Assembly (NCBI GenBank): GCA_026874595.1
Contig: CM049320.1
Span: 44,278,714-44,342,713, forward strand
DNA from: Sipunculus nudus
Lineage: Eukaryota; Annelida; Sipuncula; Golfingiida; Sipunculidae
Reading direction: 5' to 3'
Length of the DNA stretch: 64,000 bases
This document shows positions 23,990 through 36,182 of the stretch, in pieces; positions within the stretch are counted from its first letter, which is position 1, and each line of letters opens with the position of its first letter. The translations under genes were made by a program, and so were the position numbers. The notes under the pieces were generated by a model, which saw only the letters and a list, made by a program, of their open reading frames with translations, ran no database searches and had not been told where the DNA came from.

Positions 23990-26140
23990 CTTTGCCATTT
24001 TGATCTGTATGGATGTTTTGTAGCTCAGATGGCTTTGTCATGTAAGGCTGTAGGGATGTTTTGTAGCTCAGATGGCTTTGTCATGTTGGGCTGTATGGAT
24101 GTTTTGTAGCTCAGATAGCTTTGTCTTGTTCGGCTGTATGGATGTTTTTATGCTCATATGGCTTTGTCATGGTGGACTGTATGGATGTTTTGTAGCTCAG
24201 ATGGCTTTGTCGATATGTTATGTTGAGCTGTATGGATATTTGTAGCTCATTAAGCTTTGTCTTATTTGGCTGTATGGATGTTTTTTGGAGCTCAGATGGC
24301 TTTGTCATGTTGAGCTGTATGGATGTTTCTTGGAGCTCAGATGGCTTTGTCATGTTGGGCTGTATGGATGTTTTGTAGCTCGGATGGCTTTGTCATGTTG
24401 GGCTGTATGGATGTTCTGTAGCTCAGATGGCTTTTTCATGTTTAGCTTTATGGATGTTTTTTGGAGCTCAGATGGCTTGGTCATGTTTAGCTTTATGGAT
24501 GTTTTTTTTTTAGCTCAGATGGCTTTGTCATGTTGGGCTGTATGGATGTTTGTAGCTCAGATGGCTTTGTCATGTTGGTCTGTATGGATGCTTTTTTGTA
24601 GCTCAGATGGCTTTGTCATGTTGGGCTGTATGGATGTTTTGAAGCTCAGATGGCTTTGTCATGTTGGGCTGTATGGATGTTTTGTAGCTCAGATGGCTTT
24701 GTCATGTTGAGCTGTATTGATGTGTTTTGGAGCTCAGATGGCTTTGTCATGTTGGGCTGTATGGATGTTTTGTAGCTCAGATGGCTTTGTCATGTTGGGC
24801 TGTATGGATGTTTTGTAGCTCAGATGGCTTTGTCATGTTGAGCTATATGGATGTGTTTTGGAGCTCAGATGGCTTTGTCATGTTGGGCTGTATGGATGTT
24901 TTGTAGCTCAGATGGCTTTGTCATGTTGAGCTTTATGGATGTTTTTTGTAGCTCAAATGGCTTTGTCATGTGAGCTGTATGGATGTTTTGTAGCTCAGAT
25001 GGCTTTGTCATGTTGAGCTGTATGGATGTTTTTTGGAGCTCAGATGGCTTTGTCATGTTGAGCTATATGAATGTTTTGTAGCTGAGATGGCTTTGTCATT
25101 TTGAGCTGTATGGATATGTTTTGGAGCTCAGATGGCTTTGTCATGTTGGGCTGTATGGATGTTTAGTAACTGAGATGGCTTTGTCATGTTGAGCTGTATG
25201 GATGTTTTTTGGAGCTCAGATGGCTTTGTCATGTTGAGCTGTATGAATGTTTTGTAGCTCAGATGGCTTTGTCATGTTGAGCTGTATGGATGTGTTTTGG
25301 AGCTCAGATGGCTTTGTCATGTTGGGCTGTATTGATGTTTTGTGGCTCAGATGGCTTTGTCATGTTGAGCTTTATGGATGTTTTTTTGTAGCTCAGATGG
25401 CTTTGTCATGTGTGCTGTATTGATGTTTTGTAGCTCAGATGGCTTTTTCATGTTGAGCTGTATGGATGTTTTTTGGAGCTCAGATGGCTTTGTCATGTTG
25501 AGCTGTATGAATGTTTTTTAGCTCAGATGGCTTTGTTATGTTGGGCTGTATGGATGTTTTGTAGCTCAGATGGCTTTGTCATGTTGAGCTTTATGGATGT
25601 TTTTAGGAGCTCAGATGGCTTTGTCATGTTGAGCTGTATGGATGTTTTGTAGTTCAGATGGCTTTGTCATGTTGAGCTTTATGGATGTGTTTTGGAGCTC
25701 AGATGGCTTTGTCATGTTGGGCTGTATGGATGTTTTGTAGCTGAGATGGCTTTGTCATGTTGAGCTGTATGGACATTTTGTAGCTCAGATGGCTTTGTCA
25801 TGTGAGCTTTATGGATGTATTTTGGAGCTCAGATGGCTTTGTCATGTTGGGCATTATGGATGTTTTGAAGCTCAGATGGCTTTGTCATGTTTGGCTGTAT
25901 GGATGTTTTGTAGCTCAGATGGCTTTGTCATGTTTGGCTGTATGGATGTTTTGTAGCTCAGATTGCTTTGTCATGTTTGGCTGTATGGATGTTTTGTAGC
26001 TCAGATGCCTTTTTCATGTCGGGCTGTATGGCTGTTTTGTACCACAGATGGCTTTGCCTTATTGAGCTCAGAGAGGTTTGTCATATTGAGCTGTATAGAT
26101 ATATTGTAGCTCAGATGGCTTTGTCATGTTGTGCTGTATG
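23990..26140. repeat. 43-bp minisatellite beside kinase exon
   Basis: Roughly 50 tandem copies of a unit of about 43 bp that starts GTAGCTCAGATGGCTTTGTC and ends GCTGTATGGATGTTTT. Common variants have GGAGCTC for GTAGCTC and GAGCT for GGGCT, and the T run differs in length. It begins within about 30-50 bp of the donor of the exon ending at 23961. There is no open frame of host-like protein; apparent frames are by-products of the repeat. Confidence 0.95.
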
Positions 26141-26142
26141 GA

Positions 26143-26640
26143 TTTTTAGCTCCGCTGACTGTAAGTCATCTTATTGGGATTGAGCTTATTTTTGGATACC
26201 CGCATTATTTTCTATTTAATATGTAACAAGCTTAAAAACTTCTTCTCCAAAACTGTATAGCCAAATTGTCCAATATTTTAAAGAAATTATCCCAGAAACA
26301 TTCTATGTGAAGTTTGATGAAAAGGTTCTTGTTTGGTGATTTTTGGCCGAGTTACAGGAAGTTGAACTTAGTCATCTATCCGAAAAAAAACTCCAAATTT
26401 TATGCCAATGTTGATCACATGCATCATATCTGAAATTGAGGTATTGGTTGTGCCACCTGCCTCAGCTTTTTTGTACGGGGGTCATCAGTGCCTGTATCAT
26501 ACTGAGGGCTACAAAAAACTTCTTCTCTGAAACCAAACAGCCAAATTGTTTAATATTGCACAGAAATGATCCTTGGGTAGTTCGTTCAAATGGTCTCTAT
26601 TCAGTGACTTTTGGCTGAGTTATGGGAAGCTGAATTTAGT
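26143..26640 (+). mobile_element. RC-B 5' stub joined to RC-C internal sequence
   Basis: TTTTTAGCTCCGCTGACTG then GTAAGTCATCTTATTGGG switches abruptly at about 26175 into RC-C body sequence (GAGCTTATTTTTGG, AAACTTCTTCTCC, a GGTTGTGCCACCTGC module). It is a deletion or recombination product rather than a whole element. Confidence 0.6.
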
Positions 26641-26894
26641 CATATGCCATAACAGCCGGTTTTAGCTCAGTGGCTATATATAGATGGTTGTACATTGATT
26701 ATAAATAGTTGGTATAAATACATATTATAATTCAAGAATTTGTCATCAATGAGATGTATCTGTATTATAATTTTGCATTCAGTATGTATCAGTGGCCGGG
26801 GCATATAGTTTTACCCATGTCCGTCATTCCGTCATTCTGAAATCAAATAGTTGTACGGACTTTTTTTCGCAGTGCCTGCAGATATTGGCCTGAT

Positions 26895-27911
26895 TTTTAG
26901 CTCAGCTGACTATAAGTCATCTGAGCTATAGTCGTGGTCCATTGTCCGTCGTCCGTCCGTCTGTCCGTCCGTCTGTCTGTCCTTTTCGTCTGTCCGTCCA
27001 TAGATGTGGCACGTTTTGAAACCGTAAGACCTAGGAATCCAAAATTCAGCATAATGTTAGATGTCCCCAAGATCTCCTACCAAGCCGAAAACTGGGTCTT
27101 TGCGACTTCGTTCCTTTGAGAAATTAAGGAAAAACCTCAATTTTTATTAAAAACCTATTTTCACACTTCAGGACATCCTAATATCAAAACCACTCATCTG
27201 TTTTTCCTCATATTTGCCATAAATATTCCTCTACATAGTTCCTATGTACATGCCAGAAATTATGTCTGTATTATATAATTTTAAAAAGTTATGGGCCGAA
27301 ACAAAATGCATTTTTTAAAAATCAGGAAAGATATTTGATCACTTAACACAAAACATGTTAAAGCTATGGACTTTTATGGACTCCAGTAATATAACTTTAA
27401 TTAATCAAAATTATATTGTATACCCAAAATTAGATCAAAATCTTTTAAATTTTTTAAAATATTAACAAAAATAAAAAATTGGTACCTTAAAAATTTGCCT
27501 AACTTTGACCATGGCACGTTTTTTTCTGTGGATTTAATTTTCACAGCATGTTTTTGTTAGCATTTTGTCTGTAAACACCAAAAATTTGAAACCAGTTGAT
27601 CAAAAACTGTAGTTTGTAGATCAAACTCAAGTTTTCAATCACCATGTAACGTATTGTTTACATCAAGCTAGTGTTATGCAGTTTGCAAGAGCTCAGCTCC
27701 CCAGCTTCAGCTCTCAGTTCCTAAAATTTGGTATACAATTAGATGTCTCCAAAATCCCCTACCATGCCAAGAATTTGGTCACCAGGACTTAATACCTTCG
27801 AGATATTAATGAAAAACTTCATTTTTCCATTAAAAGCCCATTGTTACACTTCAAAAATGCCTAATATCAAAACCACTGATCTGACTTTAATCATATATAA
27901 TATACATATTT
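26895..27911 (+). mobile_element. RC-B2 element, 3' truncated, nested in RC-D
   Basis: 5' end TTTTTAGCTCAGCTGACTAT with hairpin partner and (GTCC)n tract, then the usual RC-B2 body. It is closely similar to 18007-18980 and includes the second half-copy. RC-D sequence returns near 27912 without an RC-B 3' terminus, so the right end is lost. Confidence 0.75.
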
Positions 27912-28445
27912 TTATAAATTTTCATGACAATTGCACATGTACAGATTTTTTTCGCAATGCCTGTAGATATGGGCCTGATTTTTGGGGTGTGGGCAGATAA
28001 TGACCAGTTACAGATCAAGTTCACGTTTTGTCAGTAGTGACCTACTTTTGACCATTTGACGGTAACCTAACATAGAAGATTTCATGAATAATATAAATTT
28101 TTATGACAAGTACACATGTACGGACTTTTTTTCGCAATGCCTGCAGATACACGGCAGATATTGACCAGTAACATATCGAGTTTGTGTTTTGTCCCAGTTG
28201 ACCTACTTTTGACCATAGGACTGCTCCTGAACATAGAAAGTTTCATGAAAAAATAGAAATTTTCATAACAAATGCATATGTATATAGCCTTTTTTTCTGC
28301 CATGCCTGCAGATACCACCCTGATTTTTGATAATGACCAGTTACAGATCAAGTTCGCGTTTTGTCCCAGTTGACCTACTTTTGATTGTTTTACGGCTCCT
28401 AAACATAGAAAATTTCATGAAAAATGTACATGTACAGCCTTTTTT

Positions 28446-29099
28446 AGCCCTCAGCTCATAGGCTGATGGGCTACTGTTGTCATTATGCTGTCCCTCTGTC
28501 CGTCAGGCCTCCGTCCGTCCTGTGACGGTTGACTTTTACCTTGTGAGCAGGATATCTCTAAAAGGGTTCACAGTTGGAATTTTATTTCATCAGTGAAGAT
28601 GTATATCGATAAAATCTCAGTCAAGTTGGAAGATTGGTGACCTTGACCCATTTTTCTATATTTTAGAGCTGATTATACAAAAACACTCAGAACCTTATAT
28701 CTCAGAAACTGTTGTGTTCATTTTCACAAAACTTACTATGATTATTGGGACTGATGGTCTGTACGTGCTGCACAATTTTGGTGGTGCCACCTGCAATATC
28801 CTATTATTTCTATCAATTTTTATCAGTTTTTTCAATTTTGGCCTTTTGTGCAGGATATCTCCAAAGGTATTCAACACAGAAACTTCATTTCTTCAGTGCT
28901 ATTTCATGATATTCACAAAATCTTGATCAAGTTCAAAGATGGGTGATCTTGACCTACTTTTCAAGGTAACAGAGCTTAGTATAGAAAAAAATTTAAGAGC
29001 TTATTTCTTAGGAAGCATTTGATGGATTGTTATGAAACATTGTACATACCTCTCCAATTTGAATTTATAACTGACTGTCAGCTTTTGCTAATATTCTAG
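28446..29099 (+). mobile_element. RC-E element nested in RC-D
   Basis: 654 bp. 5' arm AGCCCTCAGC (28446-28455) with nearby partner GCTGATGGGCT (28462-28472), then a GTCC-rich tract (28495-28525), a body with a GGTGGTGCCACC module (about 28769-28780), and a 3' end TATTCTAG (28... to 29099). Flanks TACAGCCTTTTTT and TTTCGCAATGC join into an uninterrupted RC-D unit, so both borders are well defined. Confidence 0.85.
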
Positions 29100-29483
29100 T
29101 TTCGCAATGCAATGCTTACAGATACTGGCCTATTGTTTGGTCTATGGGCGCATAATGAATACTTACAGATCGAGTTGGCGTTTCGTCCTAGTTGACCTAT
29201 TTTTGACCATTTGAAAGATCCTGAACATAGAAAATTTCATGAAAGACAGAAATTTAATGAAAAATGCACATGTATGGACTTTTTTTCACAATGCCTGCAG
29301 ATACTGGCCTGATTTTTGGTGTATTGCTTGATAATGACCCGTTACAGATCGAGTTTGCATTTTGTCCTTGTTGACCTTCTTTTGACCATATAACACCTCC
29401 TGAACTAAAAAAATTTACAAAATTTAAAAAATATTTCTAATTTGCTTCAGGCAGGGGCATTCGTGTCGTTCCAACACATATAG

Positions 29484-30204
29484 TTTTTAAATATTTTTTT
29501 AAAGAAAACATATAAATGATAAGAAATAGCAGACACCAAGTGAATATATTTTAATGAATGATACATCCACACACATCCAAATGCCATGGGTAGCCTCATT
29601 GCCAGGTGATGGACCTTGCATGACATTGCAGTGGTAGTCGGTCGTTCAAGCTGGCATAATGACAAAGTCGACTCCAGCATTTGGCTCTCAGACTTAATCA
29701 CCAGAATTTATCAATTATGATTATTAGGTTTAAACATGACAGAATTTATTAGTTCCTTTTTTTCATCAGATGTAGGATATAGTTCACAGGAATCAGTCTT
29801 TTTGTCTATTTCCATTTAAGGATGACAGTCAGTTCCCTGCTTTCTCCCACATGCGTCCAAACCACAATGATGACTTCAAAAAGAATCATCTATCTAAAGT
29901 CTCAGTGCAAGTTCATCGAGGATTTTAAGGTTTTAGAGCACTATTTTCCCAACTGTAGTCATGGCTTAGGATGGAGAATATATGTTATATATGTGGTTGC
30001 TACTGCAAAATGAACTCATGCTAGTTTAGTTCTGTGGTGATTACTACACATGAAATTGTATGATTCTTTTGGGAGTTTGTCAGTGCAAAATCTTACCAGG
30101 GAGCATTTTAAATTTTATGCCCTTGTCAGCTTAAAAATCTAGATCTTTGTATTAAATGAATTATTGCAATAATGTGCTCTATGACTGTGTCACTGTTCTG
30201 CTCT
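29484..30204. other. Unique intron with one exon-like stretch
   Basis: After the RC-D terminus the DNA is not obviously repetitive. At 29821 a good acceptor (TCTATTTCCATTTAAG) is followed by about 100 bases of GC-balanced, codon-like sequence (frame 1 reads DDSQFPAFSHMRPNHNDDF...), open for 35 codons. No strong donor follows and it does not fit the kinase. I cannot assign it. Confidence 0.35.
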
Positions 30205-30238
30205 TCAGCTGAACATCATGACCCATGGATCCCTTGTC
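30205..30238 (+). mobile_element. RC-B-type 3' terminus
   Basis: CAGCTGAACATCATGACCCA then TGGATCCCTTGT matches the RC-B 3' end. No 5' partner was identified. It lies about 90 bp before the kinase exon at 30327. Confidence 0.65.
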
Positions 30239-30326
30239 CAACCTGTATGTATTGTAACTCTTATGGTAAATTATTATGAATTGTTTTCTTGAATGATATA
30301 TTAATGAAGCTACATTTGATGTATAG

Positions 30327-30453
30327 GTGTGCACCAGAATGCATCAATTACCTGAAGTTCACCTCTGCCTCCGATGTATGGGCATATGGGGTCACCCTGT
30401 GGGAGATGTTTTCATATGGCTTCCAGCCCTGGGCTGCATTCACTGGACAACAA
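30327..30453 (+). CDS. Ack-like: ACK/TNK2-family tyrosine kinase, internal exon: APE motif to helix F/G
   Basis: This 127-bp exon (one base completing the Trp codon plus 42 codons, ending in phase 0) follows a GTATAG acceptor and ends CAA|gtaaga. It encodes [20 protein letters not shown] and then [18 protein letters not shown]. The APE motif, the SDVW helix-F Asp that anchors the catalytic spine, and the LWEMFSYG signature of tyrosine kinases are all present. In ACK proteins the next residues are an ILEAID-like helix-G segment; no exon encoding this is visible in the remaining 33.5 kb, so the downstream intron is longer than that or the exon escaped me. An RC-A element begins 225 bp beyond the donor, and an RC-B-type 3' end lies about 90 bp before the acceptor. 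Confidence 0.95.
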
Positions 30454-30678
30454 GTAAGAATTATTCCCTGTTTATTTGTCATGCTACAACCTACATTAAA
30501 GGTGCTATATAAAAATGATAGGTTGTTTCTTGGTGAACTTTTTAGTACAGATCTCATACTGGCACACTGAATTCAATGAACTGACTGTAGGATGCATTTA
30601 CCACCTCTAAGTTACACAGCTATGAATTCTAAAGTTCTTTGGTAGTTTTCATTTGATGTAACCAAATACGTAATTGTA

Positions 30679-31954
30679 TCCGCCAAAACAGATTTTGTAG
30701 ATAGTATGTTTTCACAAGGGTTCCACACTGGCGAGAACTCTCTGAGACCATTGGACTGATCTTCCTAAACCTGGCATAGTATTCACTCAAGTATGTAGTT
30801 GTGTGTAACAAATACAGATGGAGCCACCTGCAATCCTTTCGCTGCAGTTTGATTATGCTTGTTTATAAATCTTGGATCTATCTCATACTTAAGACTAGTG
30901 GCTCCACCTACAATGATTTTGGCATGGTGTCCATCCATGTGTTTGTGTTCTGTTTATCTTAGTGATTGGTTGAATGTATTGGGCTGAAATTGTGCATGTC
31001 CATAGATCTTGAATACCTCCATCTGGTACTACATACGGGTGGCACAATCTGTTATAGTTTTCGCATGGCGTCTATCCTTGCATCTGATTTTGGGTCATAT
31101 CTCAGATGTGGTTCAATGTATTGATCTGAAATTTTGCATGTCCATCCATCTTGGGGAGTAATCTCGTAAACCAGACAGGTGGAGCCACCTAACATCCTGT
31201 TTTTGTTGAATAAATAAATGCCCTTTTCTCAGGAGTGGTTTGCTGTGTTGGCCTGAAATTGTACATGACCACAGATCTTGGATACCTCCATCTCGTACTA
31301 AAGACTGGTGGGACCATCTGCAACTGTTCTTGCCAGGCATCCATCTGTGAGGTTTGCTTTGGGTGAAAATTGCTCATATCTCAGCAGGGGTTAAATTATT
31401 GGTCTGAAATTTTGCATGTCCATCTTTCTCGGAGAGTTTTTTCATAGGCTAGAAAGTTGGTGCCACCAACTTCTCCTTGTTGTTGAAAACATTAATGCCC
31501 TTTCCTCAGGAGTGGTTTGCTGTATTGACCTGACATTGTGCATGTCCACAAATCTTGGATACCTCCATCTTGTATTGAAGACTGGTGGCGCCAGTTGCAG
31601 TTGTTTTCATGCAGTGTCCTTTTGTCTCTTTGCTTTGGGTAAAATGGCTCATATCTCAGGAGTGGATGGATATATCAACCTGAAATTATGCATGTTTATC
31701 TGTCTTGGATAGCTTTGATGTAGACCAGACAGGTGGTGCCACCTGCTGTTCTATTTTTTTAGAATACATTGATGCACTTTTTGTCGATTGGATTGGTGTC
31801 GTGGCCTGAAATTTTACAAGTGGTCTCCATCTGTAGATCTGTAGCTACAAATTTTTAGTCATGTCATGTCTGGAACATTCAGTGCCTTACTTTACCCATG
31901 CCTCTGTGATTTGGCCGAATAAATGAAGTTGCTTGTTGACTGCCCGTATTCTAG
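30679..31954 (+). mobile_element. Divergent RC-A element
   Basis: 5' TA|TCCGCCAAAAC with a decayed partner arm, then monomers with degenerate centres (GGTGGAGCCACC, GGTGGTGCCACC), spaced about 140 bp. The 3' end TGCCCGTATTCTAG finishes at 31954, with a decayed hairpin before it. It differs more from the other RC-A copies and is probably older. Confidence 0.75.
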
Positions 31955-32640
31955 CTTTCATATAATCTTCATCATCTGTAATTGTTAAAAGATACAGAGC
32001 TACATATCAGTGAAAGCCTGCACATCTTAGGTGTAATAGTGGATGTTTGTCAATGTTATAGTTGATACAGTTAACTGGTTGGATTTTTAGATTGAATTTT
32101 GTAAGCCTTGCAACCTGGGCTCACAAGATATGACCCCATGGAATACAACACAGAAGGTACTCAGCATGGGATGATAGATTTTATAGACATAACATAATGT
32201 AATTATTTGATTGTGTGAACTAATAATCCTTGACAAAACTAATCAGTGGCTTAGTTTGATCCAAGAGAATTAGTATTCACACACACTGGTATTATTAACT
32301 GTCAAGATGCCAGTTCACATACAATACAAGCACTGTAGGCCTACATGATACTGATGGAATATGAATTCTCTGTGTCAGGGTTCACATGCAGTTTAAACCA
32401 GTTCTATATCTTGGCTATCTTTCACGTAAAGAAAATTATCTTCTTATGTTAAATTTTAAAGATGGCTTTAGATTTGTAATGTGTATAGTTTCACAAAAAA
32501 AATCCTTAAATGTAGTCTGGGACTAGGTTTGTGCTACAAAGGAAAATGTCAGTGCCAGCCCAGATGAATGTGTGTCATGGTTGAGCAGCTCCACAGATCC
32601 TTCAAAGGTCAGCTCTGCAGGCCAGATCAAGGGACTGTGA
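31955..32640. other. Intron, nothing recognised
   Basis: Unique AT-rich sequence with no exon or repeat terminus seen. Confidence 0.5.
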
Positions 32641-33680
32641 TATCAGTTATTGGCTTTGTAGACCAAGGACCTCTGATATCAGTGATGGGCTCTGTAGACC
32701 AAGGGCCTCTGATATCAGTGATGGGCTCTGTAGAGCCAGGGCCTCTGTAGACCAAAGGTCTCTGCTATCAGTGCTGGGCTCTGTAGACCATGGGTCTCTG
32801 ATATCAGTGATGGGCTCTGTAGAAATAGGGCCTCTGATATCAGTGATGGGCTCTGTAGACCAAGGGCCTCTGTAGACCAAAGGTCTCTGCTATCAGTGCT
32901 GGGCTCTGTAGACCATGGGTCTCTGATATCAGTGATGGGCTCTGTAGACCAAGGGCCTCTGATATCATTGATGGGCTCTGTAGACCAAGGGCCTCTGATA
33001 TCATTGATGGGCTCTGTAGACCAAGGGCCCCTGATATAAATGAAGGGCTCTGTAGACCAAGGGCCTCTGATATCAGTGATGGGCTCTGTAGACCAAGGGT
33101 CTCTGATATCAGTGATGGGCTCTGTAGACATAGGGTCTCTGATGTCAGTGATGGGCTCTGTAGACATAGGGCCTCTGATATCAGTGATGGGCTCTGTAGA
33201 ACAAGGGCCTCTGTTATCAGTGATGGGCTCTGTAGACCAAGGGCCTCTGATATCAGTGATGGGCTCTGTAGAAATAGGGCCTCTGATATCAGTGATGGGC
33301 TCTGTAGACTAAGGGCCTCTGATATCAGTGATGGGCTCTGTAGACCAGGGGCCTCTCATATCAGTGATGGGCTCTGTAGACTAAGGGCCTCTGATATCAG
33401 TGATGGGCTCTGTAGACCAAGGGTCTCTGCTATCAGTGATTGGCTCTGTAGACCAAGGGCCTCTGATATCAGTGATTGGCTGTGTAGACCAAGGGCCTCT
33501 GATATCAGTGATGGGCTCTGTAGAGCCATGGCTTCTGATATCAGTGATTGGCTCTGTAAAGCCATTGCCTCTGATATTAGTGATTGGCTCTGTAGAGCCA
33601 TGGCCTCTGATATTAGTGATTGGCTCTGTAGAGCCATGGCCTCTGATATCAGTGATGGGCTTTGTAGACCAAGGGCTCTG
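32641..33680. repeat. 36-bp minisatellite
   Basis: About 29 copies of a 36-bp unit: CTCTGTAGACCAAGGGCCTC followed by TGATATCAGTGATGGG. Variants replace GACCAAGGG with GAAATAGGG, GACATAGGG or GAGCCATGG. Because 36 is divisible by three, frames stay open on both strands and read as 12-residue repeats (GSVDQGPLISVM on the plus strand). This is intronic and I do not regard it as coding. Confidence 0.95.
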
Positions 33681-34271
33681 ACCCTGGAACCAGCAGTGTT
33701 TTTAGCTCAGCTGACTATAAGTCATTTGAGCTATAGTCATGGTCCATTGTCCGTCATCTGTCCATCCATCTGTCTGTCCATCCATCAGTCAATAGATGTG
33801 GCACATTTTGAAACTGTAAGACCTAGGAATCCAAAATTCCACATAATGTTAGATGTCCCCAAGATCTCCTACCAAGCCGAAAACTGGGTCTTTGCAACTT
33901 TGTTCCTTTGAGAAATTAAGGAAAAACCTTAATTTTTTATTATAGAAACCTATTATCGCACTTCAGGACTGCCTAATATCAAAACCAATCATAGGAAAAA
34001 CTATCCACATGCCAGAAATTAGGTCTGCATTACAAAATTTAAAAAAGTTATGGGCCCAAACATATTGCACTTTGTTAAAAATCAGGAAAAATTTTTGGTC
34101 AATTAACACAAAAAATGTTAAAGCTAGGGACTTTTTTTCAGAAATATAACTTTAATGAAATAAAAATTTAATTGTGTACCCAAAATTAAATCAAAATCTT
34201 TTAAATTTTTTAAAATATTAGCAAAAATATAAAATTGGTACCTTAAATTTTGCCTCAATTTGATGATGGCA

Positions 34272-36182
34272 TTTTTAGCTCAGCTGACTATAAGTCATCT
34301 GAGCTAAAGTCGTGGTCCATTGTCCGTCGTCCGTCCGTCTGTCCGTCCGTCCGTCCGTCCGTAGATGTGGCACGTTTTGAAACCGTAAGACCTAGGAATC
34401 CAAAATTCAGCATAATGTTAGATGTCCCCAAGATGTCCTACAAAGCCGAAAACTGGGTCTTTGCGACTTCGTTCCTATGAAAAATTAAGGAAAAACCTCA
34501 ATTTTTTATTAAAATCCTATTTTCACACTTCAGGACTGCCTAATATCAAAACCACTCATCTGTTTTTCCTCATATTTACCATAAATATTCTTCTATATAG
34601 TTCCTATGTACATGCCAAAAATTAAGTCTGTTAAGTATAAATTCTTTAAGTTATGGGCCCAAACATAATGGACTTTGTAAAAAATCAGGAAAAATATTTA
34701 CTCACTTAACATGAAAAATTTTGAAACTAGAGTCTATTTTCCTAAGTATATAACTATGTTTAATTAAGATTCAATTGTTTACCCAAAATTAGATCTGAAT
34801 TTTGTAAATTTTTTAAGTAATTAGCAAAAAAAATAAAATCAGTACCTTAAATTTTGCCCAACTTTGACCATGGCACGTTTTTTTCCTGTAAGTACCATTG
34901 ATTTAATTTTCACAGCATGTAAACATAAATATTTAATTTGTTTAAATCTGAAATTTGGAAGTAAAAGCTTGAAAATTAAGCTAGTTATTGATTTTTTTCT
35001 TGAGGCTCTATTGTAGTCATTTGCTTTGATTACAGATTACAGATGCAGGGTCCCACTCCAGGTCACTGGAAGTCAGCTATGCCAGGGTTTCTGATTTGTT
35101 ACAGTCACTGGGGGAGATCCCCTGCTGTGACAGGTGTACAGTTATTCTCATATCACCACCCCAATCACCCCCCCCCCCCCCCCCCCCCCCCCGCAAACCC
35201 AACCCACCAAGTGTTATGCAGTATTGTTGTTGTTTTCACTGTATCTCCTTAATTGTAATGCTGTTTCCACTCTGATATGCAAAAACTTTCATTGAAAAAG
35301 TAATTCAAGGTGTAATCCAGAAGATGCAATGTTGTGTAATGTAGCATTTTTAAAGAAATCATTTTTCTTTTAAATGATTTTACCAGTCATAATGGAACCC
35401 ATCAGTATGCTTAAATTATGATAAAATATGAAGCACATGGATAAATAAAGACACAATTAAAAACTGTGAAATTTAAATCAAGTATTTTTTTAGATATTTA
35501 TTGTTTTGCAGATTTAAAAGATATTTTTGTGGTAAAAAATAAATAAACATTTGTATACATGATGTGGTGTTATCTGACAAGATTGAGATTTATGATGATG
35601 CAATTGAGAATTATGAATCAACTTTTATATTCAGATATATATGTTATATTGAAAATGTATAGAAATATAAACTTAAATTAAAAAAGAAATTGATGTGATA
35701 AAAAAATGAGGATTTATTACAAACATTTGTTCATTATTATCCTGCATCAGCAGAATTTGAGATCAGGCTTTGTTTGCCATTTTTTATGTTGTTAATTAGT
35801 TATATTTCAACTGTATACATTTCATAAAAAAACATATTTAATAATATATATTATACAAAAAAAAGATTCGATTGAACAAATTTGTAAACTACTGAAATGT
35901 CAACAGTTAATCGAAAAGCCAACTAATGATCATGGTAATTGTATAGATCATTTGTTCACAAACTGCTCATATGCTTCAGTTTCAACATTAGGAAACACAT
36001 GGTCAGGTCACAAAATATTATTTGCAACAATTTCTTGCTCATCAATACAAACCAATCATATAAACCAACCATGGCCTTTATTACCTCTTCCTCTTACACT
36101 TTATCTCCATTTTATATTATTTTAGATTTTTACCTTCAAGGTTAACGTCAGCTGAGCACAGTGACCCATAGGTCCCTTGTTT
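34272..36182 (+). mobile_element. Complete RC-B2 element nested in RC-B2
   Basis: 1.9 kb, with both ends: TTTTAGCTCAGCTGACTATA and hairpin partner at the left; GTCAGCTGAGCACAGTGACC, then CATAGGTCCCTTGT at the right. Left flank GATGATGGCA and right flank TTTTTCTTGTAAGTAT join to restore the outer element text, placing the insertion in a T run. Confidence 0.85.
35168..35192. repeat. Poly-C tract in RC-B2
   Basis: 25 consecutive C; its true length may be uncertain in the assembly. Confidence 0.95.

Larger units (their letters stand above)
26793..29483 (+). mobile_element. RC-D element split by RC-B2 and RC-E insertions
   Basis: Left side GGCCGGGGCATATAGTTTTA (5' end incomplete), then 180-bp-type repeat units (AATGCCTGCAGATA, GACCTACTTTTGACC). 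RC-B2 is inserted at 26895 and RC-E at 28446-29099; after the latter the RC-D text resumes in mid-unit. The 3' end GCAGGGGCATTCGTGTCGTT then CCAACACATATAG lies at 29451-29483. Confidence 0.8.

Noticed and set aside
24285-24710. 141-codon open frame with repeated LRWLCHVGLYGCF-like text
   Set aside because: By-product of the 43-bp minisatellite behind a kinase exon.
32715-33312. Long open frames of 90-150 codons with 12-residue repeats on both strands
   Set aside because: They arise from a 36-bp intronic minisatellite; both strands are open equally and there is no start context or domain.
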